From a virus: a stretch of DNA of 55,873 bases. The stretch is from positions 1-55,873 of the IMG/VR virus record IMGVR_UViG_3300028809_000018; one strand, given 5' to 3'. Made by a program: the position numbers and the translations under genes. This document shows, piece by piece, positions 15,073 through 24,742 of the stretch; positions within the stretch are counted from its first letter, which is position 1, and each line of letters starts with the position of its first letter. Below the pieces are notes generated by a model. That model was not told the origin of the DNA and searched no databases. It saw only the letters and a program-made list of their open reading frames with translations.

Positions 15073-15141
15073 TTGCTGGGCCGGCTTCAGTCTTCCTCAA
15101 CGGATAGGGGGTTGCGCCGCCCAACCGAACCGGCCCAGCAA
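15073..15141. other. Structured element with 12-bp closing stem
   Basis: TTGCTGGGCCGG (15073-15084) is perfectly complementary to 15130-15141. Inside are a GGTTG/CAACC stem with a 7-base loop and a CCTC/GGGG stem, giving a three-way-junction shape of about 69 nt. It lies in the 490-bp tract between the leftward ligase operon and the rightward head genes. The transcribed strand is unknown; it could be a leader element, an RNA remnant or a replication structure. The rest of 14958-15238 shows no gene. Confidence 0.45.
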
Positions 15142-15238
15142 GGAAAACCATACGGGCACATCCGGGTGCCGTCAACCCCAAAACCGCGATGTCCTGAACA
15201 TCCGGTTGGTGCTCTTGACCGCAGTTGACCATTACGCT

Positions 15239-15541
15239 ATGGATGTGATCGTTCTGGGCGTGTTCGTGCTGATGACGCTGTCCTGCGCGTCGCTCACCCG
15301 CCTGGCTGTCTCCGACTCGCTCACCCTCAGGTTTCGGCGCTGGGTGATCGCCCGATTCGGCGAGGACAGCAACTGGACGACGCTCGTGCACTGCCCATGG
15401 TGCGCGTCGATGTGGGTGGGCATACCCCACGTCCTCGCCTGGGGCCTCATAACGCTCCCGTGGGAATGGTGGTGGCTGATGGCGCCCGCCTCGCTCGCGA
15501 TGCGCTACCTGGTTGGGCTTCTGTCGCGGCTGGAGGGCTGA
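15239..15541 (+). CDS. DUF1360-like membrane protein
   Basis: 100 residues. Hydrophobic N-terminus (VIVLGVFVLMTLSCASLTRL), then HCPWCASMWVG, the CxxC signature of DUF1360-type proteins, then a second hydrophobic stretch with WEWWW. Proteins of this type often sit just before the portal gene in actinophages; their role is unknown. The stop overlaps the portal start (TGATG), so it opens the rightward virion operon. Confidence 0.7.
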   Translation: MDVIVLGVFVLMTLSCASLTRLAVSDSLTLRFRRWVIARFGEDSNWTTLVHCPWCASMWVGIPHVLAWGLITLPWEWWWLMAPASLAMRYLVGLLSRLEG

Positions 15542-17475
15542 TGCCGGGGTTCCGCCGGAAAAACGTCGAGGTGATCGAACCCGTCGAGGTCGAGCGCACC
15601 GAGCACAGCCTCATCGCCTCCGCGATGAAGTACCGCTTCGACGACGCCAGCTACAACAACTACCGCTTCCGCGACGAAACGTGGCAGCGCGAGTTGTGGC
15701 GCCTCTACGACATCACGCCCGAGCTGAGGTTCTCCGCCAACTGGGTGGGCTCCGCGTGCTCGCGCGTGGACATCTACGTCGCGGAGGTCGACAAGCTCGG
15801 ACGCGTCCAGGGTCGGGCGAAGAAGAAGGAGATCGCCGCCCTCTCCGACACCATCTTCGGTGGCCCTGTTGCCCGCGCGGAAGCTATTCGGGCCGGGGCC
15901 ATCAACCTGACCGTCGCGGGCGAGTTCTACATCCTCGGTACCACCGCGAAGGACAGCGACAAGTGGTTCGTGCTGTCCAGCTCCGAGATCCGTCGCACCA
16001 AGCAGGGCGACATCTTCTGGGGCGACAAGAAGTACTACGAGGAGATCGTCGACTTGGCGAAGTCGATGGTCACCCGCGTATGGACGCCTCATCCGCAGCG
16101 GATCTGGTGCGCGGACTCGCCCGCCCGGAGCTGCCAGGCGATCCTGCGCGAGCTGGAGCAGTTGACCAAGTACGTCTTCAGCCAGATCGACTCGCGTCTG
16201 GCTGGCGCCGGCATGCTGGTCATCCCCAACAACCTGGACTTCCCGGCTGAGGACGGCATCTCGACCGCGGGTGAGTCGCTGATGATGCGTCTCGCCACCG
16301 CCATGGCCGCCTCACTGAAGGGCGAGGGCACCGCGACCGCGCTGGTTCCGCTGATCCTGGAGGCGGACCCGGAGGACATCGAGCGGTCGTTCAAGCTGAT
16401 CTCGTTCGCCTCCGAGCTGTCCAAGCAGGCGATGGAGCTGCGCACCGAGGCGATCCGCCGGCTGGCTGGCGGCATGGACATCGCGCAGGAGATCTTGACC
16501 GGCCAAGGCGACATGAACCACTGGTCGTCCTGGTTCGTGGACGAAGCCACGGTCAAGATGCACGTCGAGCCCCTGATGAACCGCATCTGCGATGCGCTGA
16601 CGGTGGCGTACCTTGAGCCCGCGCTCAAGGCGATGAAAGAGGACCCGAAGAAGTACGTCTACACCTTCGACACCTCTCCGCTCACCATCCGGCCCCAGCG
16701 ACTTCAGGACGCGCTCAACCTGTACGAGAAGGGCGCCATCGGTTACGAGGCGCTGCGGGTCGCCGGCTACTTCAAGGAGTCGGACGCACCGTCCAATGAG
16801 GAGTCGGTCAAGAAGTTCCTCATGGAGCTGATGCTGCGCGACCCCAACCTGTTCATGCAGGCGGGTTTGCGCGAGCTGATCGGCATTACCCCAGAGATGC
16901 TCCCGCCAGAGGCGCTGACTGCCCCAGTGCCCGGCGGTCCCGGCGGGGCGGGGCCGCCTCCTCCACCCGCCCCGCCACTTGGCATTCAGAACCCCGGCGT
17001 CAGCCCGACGCCGGACAACCTCGGGGCGCCGCCCATGTCGATCGGTGGTGGCATGCCCGCCGCGGGCGCACCGCAGGGCGGTGGCGGGCTCCAGGCCGCC
17101 GCGGTTCCGTTCGGCTCAGACCAGGTCGGCGTGCTGGTCGCCTCCAACGCTGCGGTCCTTCGCGCGCTGGAGATTGCGGGCGGCAAGCTCCTCGATCGAA
17201 CGCACAGGGGTATGCACCCACACACTCCCCGGCACGAGATGCACACACAGGTCCGCGCTCGTGACACCCTGCACGCCGCCTCCCTCCTGGAGGGGGCGTG
17301 GACGCACCTGCCGACGCTCGCGAATCAGTACTCGGAAGGTGTTGACATCGCTGCGTTGCGGGCGACGCTGACGCACTACTGCACGACGCTCCTCACGGAG
17401 GGCATCCCGCACGAGTCGCGCAATCTCCTGCCCATGCTCATCAACGACGGGCATCTCGATGGCCGCCTCTCGTGA
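15541..17475 (+). CDS. Portal protein
   Basis: 644 residues. The body shows portal features: an early YRFRDETWQRELWRLY segment, long helices (ELSKQAMELRTEAIRRL), GQGDMNHWSSWFVDEATVKMHVEPLMNRIC, and a C-terminal Pro/Gly-rich tail before a final helical domain. It forms the dodecameric ring at the capsid vertex and docks the terminase and the head-tail connector. The start at 15541 was chosen by the TGATG coupling to DUF1360; upstream codons are in frame but encode the neighbour's overlap. It is longer than many portals because of the Pro-rich linker and C-terminal domain (about residues 470-644). Confidence 0.9.
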   Translation: MPGFRRKNVEVIEPVEVERTEHSLIASAMKYRFDDASYNNYRFRDETWQRELWRLYDITPELRFSANWVGSACSRVDIYVAEVDKLGRVQGRAKKKEIAALSDTIFGGPVARAEAIRAGAINLTVAGEFYILGTTAKDSDKWFVLSSSEIRRTKQGDIFWGDKKYYEEIVDLAKSMVTRVWTPHPQRIWCADSPARSCQAILRELEQLTKYVFSQIDSRLAGAGMLVIPNNLDFPAEDGISTAGESLMMRLATAMAASLKGEGTATALVPLILEADPEDIERSFKLISFASELSKQAMELRTEAIRRLAGGMDIAQEILTGQGDMNHWSSWFVDEATVKMHVEPLMNRICDALTVAYLEPALKAMKEDPKKYVYTFDTSPLTIRPQRLQDALNLYEKGAIGYEALRVAGYFKESDAPSNEESVKKFLMELMLRDPNLFMQAGLRELIGITPEMLPPEALTAPVPGGPGGAGPPPPPAPPLGIQNPGVSPTPDNLGAPPMSIGGGMPAAGAPQGGGGLQAAAVPFGSDQVGVLVASNAAVLRALEIAGGKLLDRTHRGMHPHTPRHEMHTQVRARDTLHAASLLEGAWTHLPTLANQYSEGVDIAALRATLTHYCTTLLTEGIPHESRNLLPMLINDGHLDGRLS

Positions 17476-18196
17476 TGCTGAGGAGACGGTCTACCAGGCG
17501 GCGAAGGCGGGCCTGAAGCGTTGGCTTGCCCGCGCGCGCGAGGTAGTCATGGCCCCGTTCGTCCGCTTCAAGACTCTCCCCAGCGCAGACGCAATCTATT
17601 CCACCCAGCCGATGTGGAATGACCAGGTAGCCCGAATCATGGCCGCGCTCGACCCAGTCTCGCGCGAGGGATGGATCGCTGCCGATCTGCCGGGAACATA
17701 CGATCCAGGGGACCCGTACGTCCGCGCCGCGCTCGCGATGACCCACAATCTGATCGTCCGCCTGCCGGACGAGACTCACGCCAAGATCGTCGCCATCATC
17801 TTTGATGGCACAAACAAAGGCCAGAGCACCGACGTAATCGCCTCGCGCATCGACAGCCTGTTGACCTACACAGGTTCCGAGAATTGGGACGGTCGGGCTC
17901 GGCTGATTGCTCAGACGGAAACGACGCGGAACTTTGGCGCGGGAATGATCGCTCACGGGCTGCTCGCAGAACGGGCAGGTGCTCGTGTCGCGAAGAAGTG
18001 GATGGCCCATGACGATGACCGTACCCGTACATCCCACATGCGAACCGACGGCCAGGTTCGGCGACTGAGCGAGATGTTCGACGTGACGGATGGGGTGGGC
18101 GAGACGGTACAGATGCTGTATCCCGGCGATCCGACCGCGCCCGCGGATGAAGTCTGCAACTGCCGCTGCTGGCCGAAGGTGGTGAGGCTTCCGTGA
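17459..18196 (+). CDS. MuF-like minor capsid protein
   Basis: 245 residues. The C-terminus carries the classical MuF signature: AQTETTRNFGAG, TRTSHMRTDGQ, LYPGDPTAPADEVCNCRCWP with its CxC. Such proteins attach to the portal inside the capsid and may be ejected. The N-terminal third is helical. It overlaps the portal by 17 bp and the protease gene by 4 nt, as expected in the canonical portal-MuF-protease order. No toxin domain is appended, in contrast to some polymorphic MuF proteins. Confidence 0.9.
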   Translation: MAASRDAEETVYQAAKAGLKRWLARAREVVMAPFVRFKTLPSADAIYSTQPMWNDQVARIMAALDPVSREGWIAADLPGTYDPGDPYVRAALAMTHNLIVRLPDETHAKIVAIIFDGTNKGQSTDVIASRIDSLLTYTGSENWDGRARLIAQTETTRNFGAGMIAHGLLAERAGARVAKKWMAHDDDRTRTSHMRTDGQVRRLSEMFDVTDGVGETVQMLYPGDPTAPADEVCNCRCWPKVVRLP

Positions 18197-20343
18197 GGGA
18201 GATCCCGTTCAACGGACTCTTCGAGCCCTGGGAGGTTCCCACGGGCGATCGTCGCGTCTTCAAGGCGGCGGGCCTGCGCAACCGGGGCCTGCCGATCCCA
18301 CTGATGATGCGGACCAGCTCGGGCGGGCACGAGGGCGCCGAGACGATCGGCTGGATCGACAAGATCGTGAACGGGCCGGGCGGGCGCTGGTACTCCGGCA
18401 AGCTCGCCGACCCGGAGATCGTGCCGTTGGTCAAGAAGGCCGTCTACTTCATCAAAAACAAGGTCATCCGCCCCAGCGTGGACCTCGACCGCTCGTTCAC
18501 CGTCGAGCCCCGCGACCACTCGGACGGCAAGAAGATCGCGTACTTCACCGACGGCAACGTTATCGGCGCCACGCTCGTGCCGATGCCCGCCTTCGACGAG
18601 GTCAACATGAAGCTCACCGAGACGGTCGAGATCGAGCCCGATGAGGAGCAGCTCGTCCTGGTCGCTTCGATCATGACCGAGTTCGCCACCACCGCCGCCT
18701 GGGACTCGCTCCCCATCGCCCCGCGCGAGTACAAATTCGACGCGGATGACGCCGTGAAGCGGATCGCGGCGTGGGCCGGCGTGGGAACCAACAAGCCCGA
18801 CACCGAGAAGTACGCCTCGATGTTCCTGTGGCGCGGCGGCAACCAGACCGGCACCACCCTCGCGCAGGAGGACTTCCGCCTGCCGCTCGGCGACATCGGG
18901 CAGGACGGCCAGGCTTACCTGGTCTACCACGCCATCTACGCCGCCGCGGCGCTTCTGTCCGGCGGCCACGGCGGACTCCCCAACATCCCCGACTCCGACA
19001 AGCAGCACATCATGGGGGTCATCAACCAGATCTATCCGAAGATGGCGCAGCACTTCAACGACCCCAACATGAAGTCGCCATTCATGGAAGGACGGCCCCA
19101 GCAGATGAGCGCTGAGAGCGAAAACCTAACGGAGCGGGTCGAGGAGCAGTCGGAAAAGTTCGGGGTTGACGTCATGGAAGACAACCCTGACCCCACTGAC
19201 TACGCGGGCACCACATTCGCGACCGCAACTGCACCATCCGCCAGTGACTTCGCAAACCCCAGTCTCAAGCGAGCCACTCCATTGACCGTCGTCGGAAACC
19301 GCGTCTTCGGTCACCTCGGAAAGTGGGGCGAATGTCATCTCGGCATTGGTGACAAGTGCGTCATGCTGCCCCACTCGCAGACGGACTACACGCTGTTTAA
19401 GACTGGTTCGATCCAGCTCGACGACGGGTCCACCGTCCGCGTCGGGAAGATCACTGTCGGGACCGGTCATGCTCACCCCAAGTTCGGCATCGTGCCCTCC
19501 CGCGAACACTACGACAACTCGGGCTGGTGCGCCGCGGTCGTCAACGTGGGCGAGGACCAGTTCGGCGTCTGGGTGTCCGGCGTCCTGGTCGACGAGTCGA
19601 AGAAGGCGGAGCTGATGCGCTCGCCGCTGTCCGGCGACTGGCGCCGGTACAACGGCAACCTGGAGCTGGTGGCCGCGCTCGCCGTCAACAGCCCCGGCTT
19701 CCCCGTCTTCGCGCAGGAGGAGGGTGAGGAGTTCAGCCTCGTGGCCGCCGGCTCCATCCCGCTCATCCCCGAGCCGGCTTTCATCGAGGTCCCGTCGGCG
19801 TTCACCGCCGAGTTCTCCTACGAGGAGGTGGTGGAGCAGGTGCGCGCCTCCGTCCTCGCCGAGCAGGACCGCGCCCGCCGCTTCGCCCAGATCAAGGCGG
19901 ACCACGAGCGTCGGGAGCAGGCCCGCCGGGCGGCCCGGCTGGCGGAGTTCGCCCCCATGCCGGCGCCCACCACCCAGCAGCCGGCGGCGCAGGCCCCGCC
20001 CGCCGGGCAACCCCAGCCCGGCCAGCAGCAGCCCGCGGCCGGGCAGGATCTCGACGGCGACGGCGACCCGGACGCGGACCCGAGCACGCCCGGTATCGCG
20101 GAGGTCGATGACCCTGGCCGCGACACGATGTTGGCCCGGATGGCGGATAGCAGCTACGTCGTGATCAACGAGGAAACTGGTGAAGAGGAGGAGCCTGGTC
20201 AGTTCCTCTACAAGCAGGCGACCGAGTCATCGCAGAAGGCTGCGCAGCCGGCGCAGCAAGAGGGACAGCCGCAGGCTCAGGCCGCCCAACCGCAAGCAGC
20301 TCCGCAGCAGCAAGCTCAGCAGGCCCCTCCACCGCAGGGATAA
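18193..20343 (+). CDS. Capsid maturation protease with long tail
   Basis: 716 residues from the GTG at 18193. The N-terminal ~150 residues contain RPSVDLDRSFTVEP and GNVIGATLVPMPAFDEV, typical of actinophage capsid maturation (prohead) proteases. A second region (about 175-300) with YASMFLWRGGNQTGTTLAQEDFRLP and a third with repeated FAVTP-like segments (VNVGEDQFGVWVSGVL) follow. A coiled Ala/Arg helix and a Gln/Pro/Ala-rich tail end it. Only the first part is needed for proteolysis, so the remaining ~500 residues may act as internal scaffold and be cut away. Confidence 0.75.
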   Translation: MREIPFNGLFEPWEVPTGDRRVFKAAGLRNRGLPIPLMMRTSSGGHEGAETIGWIDKIVNGPGGRWYSGKLADPEIVPLVKKAVYFIKNKVIRPSVDLDRSFTVEPRDHSDGKKIAYFTDGNVIGATLVPMPAFDEVNMKLTETVEIEPDEEQLVLVASIMTEFATTAAWDSLPIAPREYKFDADDAVKRIAAWAGVGTNKPDTEKYASMFLWRGGNQTGTTLAQEDFRLPLGDIGQDGQAYLVYHAIYAAAALLSGGHGGLPNIPDSDKQHIMGVINQIYPKMAQHFNDPNMKSPFMEGRPQQMSAESENLTERVEEQSEKFGVDVMEDNPDPTDYAGTTFATATAPSASDFANPSLKRATPLTVVGNRVFGHLGKWGECHLGIGDKCVMLPHSQTDYTLFKTGSIQLDDGSTVRVGKITVGTGHAHPKFGIVPSREHYDNSGWCAAVVNVGEDQFGVWVSGVLVDESKKAELMRSPLSGDWRRYNGNLELVAALAVNSPGFPVFAQEEGEEFSLVAAGSIPLIPEPAFIEVPSAFTAEFSYEEVVEQVRASVLAEQDRARRFAQIKADHERREQARRAARLAEFAPMPAPTTQQPAAQAPPAGQPQPGQQQPAAGQDLDGDGDPDADPSTPGIAEVDDPGRDTMLARMADSSYVVINEETGEEEEPGQFLYKQATESSQKAAQPAQQEGQPQAQAAQPQAAPQQQAQQAPPPQG

Positions 20344-20346
20344 CGG

Positions 20347-23300
20347 ATGAACCCGGTCGTCAGCTTTTGGAAGGAAATCGATCACCCGCGTGATCGGTTG
20401 GGTCGCTTCCGCTCCAAGTGGTCCGTAAAGGGGCCAGCCAAAGAGCTGATCGACGCCATCCTGGAAACGGTTGAACCGCGGCAGTTCGGAAGCCCGCAGC
20501 AGGCGCACGTTTACCTGAACCGGAAGTTTGAGGGCGGCAAGCCGGGCGGCCGGAAGGCTGTTCTCGATTACCTCGGCAACTTCCGGGCCATCAATGCCGA
20601 GATGAAGGCGGGCCAGAACCCGCCCGAGGCGGAGGCGCTGCGCTCCTCGATGCAGCCGTTGCCCGACGACCTGATGCTCACCCAGTCGACGACGCCCCAG
20701 GCGTTTGGCTTGGACGCGTCGAGCCTTGGCCTGCTGGAGGAGCTGACCGGCAAGGTGGTCCGGGACCGGACCTTCACCACGGCGTGGCTCGGTCCGACCA
20801 CCAATAACGGCGGCATCCAGATGCACATTCTGGCGCCAGAGGGGACCAACGCTTCCCACGTCGGTGGCGTTGAGGTACTGCTCAGCGACAAGGTCCCGTA
20901 CCGAATCACGCACGTCAATCAGAACCCCGACGGCACCTACACCGTGGCCGCGATCGCCCTGCCGGAGAGCGAGGGCGCCAACGCCAAGACCATGCGCGAA
21001 GCCATGCTGGAGGGCCAGCGGGAAGGCAACGAAGAGGCTCGGGAGCAGGGTCTGCCCGAGTCGACCGAGGTCATGCCGGCGCAGGACACCACCATCCCGG
21101 AGCGGATGCCTGCCCGCAACCCCGCGGGCGCCGACGTTCTCGCCCCGGTCGAGGCGAAGGGTACAGGCGATTCGTCGGACGGTTTCGAAGCCGACGGCCG
21201 ACAGTCGTGGGTGAAGGACGGGCAACCCATCACCATCGGGCCGGGCCGGTCCGGCGGCGAGATCGGCGTCTACCAAGGCGACCGCATCGTCGCCACCGCG
21301 CCCGACATCGAGATGCTGCCCCAGGCCGCCGCTCGCGCCGACCTGCCCGAGGTGGCCCGCTGGGCACGGTCCAACAAGCAGACGCCCCTCGACCGGATGG
21401 GGCCGTCCGCCAAGGAGGCCGCGGACCGTGCCGCGACCAACCGTGCCGACAGCGAGGAGGCGCGGACGGCGGAGGCGGAGCGCGCCAACGTCCGCAAGGA
21501 GCGCGAGCGCGCCAGCGATGAGCGCTGGGAGGGCCGCGACAAGAAGATCGCCGCCCGGCAGGCCGAGGCCCGCAAGAAGCTGCCCAAGCTCGCCGACCGC
21601 AAGCAGGAGGAGAAGCCCGAGCCGACCGAGGAGGAGAAGGAGCGCCGCATCAAGCGGCTGGAGGACGTCCGCGCCGCCCAGCCCAAGTTCAAGCCCGGCG
21701 ACCGCGGCGGCATCGAGGACCGCGCCGGGGACGAGATCATCGCCGAGCGCAACGCGCCCCGCCCGCTCAAGAAGCTCACCAAGAAGGCTGCCAACAACGC
21801 CTCTTCGGGCGAGCTGATGCGCTCTATGCGCGAGGGCCGGCTCAGTCGCGCCGAGACGAAGAAGCTCATCACCGAGCGCGTGAACGTGCTCAAGCGCATC
21901 CGCGCCGACATGGGCGACTCCGACTCGGACGTCCGCGCCGAGCGGATCGACGCGCGGCTGGTCGAGGAGCAGGACCGGCTTGCCGAACTTGAGGGGACCC
22001 CGCGCAAGTCTCTGAAGAAGCTCGCGCCCGCCAAGTCTGTGCCCGACGGCGTTTCGGAGCCGGTCGAGGCGCCCGCGCCCGCGAAGAAGGCGCTCAAGAA
22101 GGCTGCCAAGGCGGGACCGCGCGGCGCCCAAAAGGGCGACATCATCGAGTGGACCGACGAGAACGCCGACAACAAGGTCATTCGTGGCGAGATCCTCAGC
22201 CGTCAGCGCGACGGTTCGGTCACCGTGCAATGGGACGGCGGCCGACGCGAGACAGGTGTCGATCCGGACGCGGCGAGCATGCGATTCCGACGCCGCGAAG
22301 AGGGCGACGCCCCGATCACGCCCATCAAGAAGGCGCTGAAGAAGGCCGCGCCCGCCAAGGTCGCGAAGAAGGCTGCCCCATCGGTCAGTTTCGAGGACGC
22401 GAAGAACCGGATCGACGACTGGGACAACCCGCCCAGCCGCGAAGAGATCCGCAACATGGTCGACAACGTCAGCACGGCCGATCTCCGTCGGCTTGGCGAA
22501 GACTTCAAGATCAACGGGTGGAAGCGGAAGCGGCTCGACGACCTGCGGGCCGACATCGTTGAGTACGGCGGGCGCCGGATCGACTCCATCGCGGTTCGCG
22601 GCTTCCGCGGTCGCAGGCCAGGCGACGAGACGCCCGGCGATCGTCCGATCAACCTGCCGCGGCGGCCATCGAGCACGCCTTCGGGCGTGGACGACATCGC
22701 TGAGGTGGCACGGATTCGAGCGGAGCGCGACCGTGCGCTCGCTGGTCCTGACGGCGAGATCCGCCGTCGGGGGGAAGAGGAGGAGGCTCGCCCGCCCATT
22801 CCGGCCCGCAAGACTCTGCCGCGGGCGCAACGAAACGCCGACCGCGAAGACGTCATCCGGCAACTCAATGATCACGAAAGTGACATGAACCGCCAGCAGG
22901 CCGCGGATCTCGTGGACCGACTGTCCACGCCCGACCTGCGGGCCGTCGGCAAGGCGTTCAACGTTCCTCGTGCCAACTCGATGAAGCTCGACCAGCTTCG
23001 GCAGGAAATCGTTGAAGCGACCGTCGGGCGCCGCCTGGACTCCATTGCTATCCGCGGTTTCCGTGGACGCGCGCCAGGCGTGGACACGCCAAGCGACCGC
23101 AGCACCGACGCCGAACAGCGCATCATGCGTCAGGAGGGCGGCGGCGGTGCGAGCAACGTCCGCAGTCTGCCCCCCGCCAAGGCGACCAGCGCTCCCGAGC
23201 GCGACCGGCTCGCCACCGTCACTCCGCTGAAGCGGGTCGCGCCCAGCGCCCCCGAGACGCCCCCCGCCAAGAAGGCGCCCGCTAAGACCACAACAGCGCA

Positions 23301-24444
23301 GCGTGACCGTGACCGCCTGGCCGACCTGATCGATCGCGAGTTGGCGAGCAACGATCCCGACCTGGACGCGCGGAAGGGCGTCTCTAATGCACCGACAGAT
23401 CGGGAGCGTCTGACAGCCATCCGCGACCGCCTGCGCAGCGGTGAGCGTTCATACGAGAACTTCAAGGACCTGGCTCAGGGGGATGCTCTACAGCGCCCTC
23501 GACGCGAAGCTGGCCAAGAGTCGGTGTTCGATCGGATCACGCGAGATTTCGAGGGCGGCGCTCCGATCGCCAAGAAGGCGCCCGCTAAGCGGATCAGCAA
23601 GGCGCAGCGCGCAGCCGAGGACGTCGAGCACGAGAAGCGCGAAGACGACACCCTCTTCGACGGCTTCTTGAAGACGATCGAAGACGTCGGCGACGGCCAG
23701 AACCGCATGGTGACGCGCGAGCAGCTCGCTGGTCGCACCAACCTCTCCGACAGCGAGCTGGACCGCACCGTTGCCCGGCTCAAGGAGCAGGGCGACATCA
23801 TCGAGCTGCCCAACCGCTCCGGCCTCACCTTCACGCCCGACGCCTTCGAGCGGCGGCGCGGACAGGAGCGCAACCCGTTCCCCACGCGGGCCGAGCTGAC
23901 CGAGCGGCTGGCCAAGTCCACGCCCGCCAAGAAGGCGCTCCCCAGTGGACGCGATGAGGACGATGCACGGCGCCAGCAGTCGCGCAACCGTGCGGAGTCG
24001 CTGACGGAGCGGATGGATCGTCTGCGCACCCAGCGTGAACAGCTCCAGCGGGAAGAGGCGCGGACGCAGCAAGAGATTGGCGCCAAGCAGGTGCTCGACG
24101 CGGTCAAGAAGGCGCTCCCCACACTCGACGCGGTTGCCGGCCGTCCGCGCAAAGCGCGGACCGATGACCTGGATGAGCTGATCGGCGCCCACAGGGGCGC
24201 GGGGGGGATTCTCGACGAAGCCTTCGAGAACGGCCTTGAGGTCGACTACGAAACGGGGGTCATCACGATCCCCGAGGCGGCACGTTCGCTGCTTCGGGAG
24301 CACCTTCTTAATCGTGAAGGGATCGCGGACGACAATTTGGCCGAAACCACGTTTCCGCTCCGGGGCGAGGAGCGCAGGCGAACGCGTGCCGAATTGAACG
24401 CAGCGCGCCGGCTGTTGAAGCTGGTCGAACAACCATCGAGGTGA
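20347..24444 (+). CDS. Giant Lys-rich head protein with repeats
   Basis: 1365 residues between the maturation protease and major capsid genes, the slot normally held by a scaffold. The start HPRDRLGRFRSKW is a motif seen in internal head proteins. The bulk is highly charged helix with at least eight KKALKKAA/PAKKAPAK stretches like histone H1 tails. Two paralogous ~85-residue repeats (about 680-768 and 834-919) share LRRLGEDF/LRAVGKAF, LRADIVE/LRQEIVE, GRR(I/L)DSIA and RGFRGR, reminiscent of SAP/Rho-N DNA-binding folds. A winged-helix-like segment (QLAGRTNLSDSELDRTVARLKEQGDI) lies near 1130. It is likely an internal scaffold or DNA-condensing capsid protein. Confidence 0.6.
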   Translation: MNPVVSFWKEIDHPRDRLGRFRSKWSVKGPAKELIDAILETVEPRQFGSPQQAHVYLNRKFEGGKPGGRKAVLDYLGNFRAINAEMKAGQNPPEAEALRSSMQPLPDDLMLTQSTTPQAFGLDASSLGLLEELTGKVVRDRTFTTAWLGPTTNNGGIQMHILAPEGTNASHVGGVEVLLSDKVPYRITHVNQNPDGTYTVAAIALPESEGANAKTMREAMLEGQREGNEEAREQGLPESTEVMPAQDTTIPERMPARNPAGADVLAPVEAKGTGDSSDGFEADGRQSWVKDGQPITIGPGRSGGEIGVYQGDRIVATAPDIEMLPQAAARADLPEVARWARSNKQTPLDRMGPSAKEAADRAATNRADSEEARTAEAERANVRKERERASDERWEGRDKKIAARQAEARKKLPKLADRKQEEKPEPTEEEKERRIKRLEDVRAAQPKFKPGDRGGIEDRAGDEIIAERNAPRPLKKLTKKAANNASSGELMRSMREGRLSRAETKKLITERVNVLKRIRADMGDSDSDVRAERIDARLVEEQDRLAELEGTPRKSLKKLAPAKSVPDGVSEPVEAPAPAKKALKKAAKAGPRGAQKGDIIEWTDENADNKVIRGEILSRQRDGSVTVQWDGGRRETGVDPDAASMRFRRREEGDAPITPIKKALKKAAPAKVAKKAAPSVSFEDAKNRIDDWDNPPSREEIRNMVDNVSTADLRRLGEDFKINGWKRKRLDDLRADIVEYGGRRIDSIAVRGFRGRRPGDETPGDRPINLPRRPSSTPSGVDDIAEVARIRAERDRALAGPDGEIRRRGEEEEARPPIPARKTLPRAQRNADREDVIRQLNDHESDMNRQQAADLVDRLSTPDLRAVGKAFNVPRANSMKLDQLRQEIVEATVGRRLDSIAIRGFRGRAPGVDTPSDRSTDAEQRIMRQEGGGGASNVRSLPPAKATSAPERDRLATVTPLKRVAPSAPETPPAKKAPAKTTTAQRDRDRLADLIDRELASNDPDLDARKGVSNAPTDRERLTAIRDRLRSGERSYENFKDLAQGDALQRPRREAGQESVFDRITRDFEGGAPIAKKAPAKRISKAQRAAEDVEHEKREDDTLFDGFLKTIEDVGDGQNRMVTREQLAGRTNLSDSELDRTVARLKEQGDIIELPNRSGLTFTPDAFERRRGQERNPFPTRAELTERLAKSTPAKKALPSGRDEDDARRQQSRNRAESLTERMDRLRTQREQLQREEARTQQEIGAKQVLDAVKKALPTLDAVAGRPRKARTDDLDELIGAHRGAGGILDEAFENGLEVDYETGVITIPEAARSLLREHLLNREGIADDNLAETTFPLRGEERRRTRAELNAARRLLKLVEQPSR

Positions 24445-24472
24445 CGAGTTTGCCTTGAGAGAAGGAGGAGCA

Positions 24473-24634
24473 ATGCCTTGCGGTACCTGTGGTGGCGGGC
24501 AGCCAGCCCCCATGCGCGAGTTCGTCTACACCTCTCCTCGTGGTGAGGAGAAGGTCGTTTCTTCGGAGACAGAAGCCAAGCTCCAGGTTTCCATCAACGG
24601 GGGCGGCTCGTACAAGGTGAAGAAGAAGGACTAG
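24473..24634 (+). CDS. Small CxxC protein before major capsid
   Basis: 53 residues with an N-terminal PCGTCGGG knuckle and a short beta-rich body ending in GGGSYKVKKKD. It has an excellent GAAGGAGGAG ribosome binding site. Too few Cys for a full zinc site on its own; a dimeric site or a partner is possible. It is followed at once by a terminator hairpin. Small proteins of this shape recur upstream of actinophage capsid genes, but I know no function. Confidence 0.6.
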   Translation: MPCGTCGGGQPAPMREFVYTSPRGEEKVVSSETEAKLQVSINGGGSYKVKKKD

Positions 24635-24638
24635 CAGA

Positions 24639-24680
24639 CGGGTCCGTTCCTTGCAATAGGGACGGACCCGCTCTATATTT
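24639..24680 (+). terminator. Hairpin terminator before major capsid gene
   Basis: CGGGTCCGT pairs with ACGGACCCG over a 14-base loop, followed by CTCTATATTT. It would stop read-through from the portal/protease genes and implies an independent promoter for the capsid gene in the 24640-24742 gap, where no clear one is visible. Confidence 0.65.
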
Positions 24681-24742
24681 CGATCAAGCTCCGGGGATGG
24701 TTGTGGGCCTCTCGGCGGACGAAGCATGCCAGAGGACAAAGC

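Noticed and set aside
20227-22875. 882-residue minus-strand frame opposite the Lys-rich head protein
   Set aside because: Leu/Arg-rich shadow typical of antisense GC-rich coding; no start signals; the plus frame contains coherent repeats.
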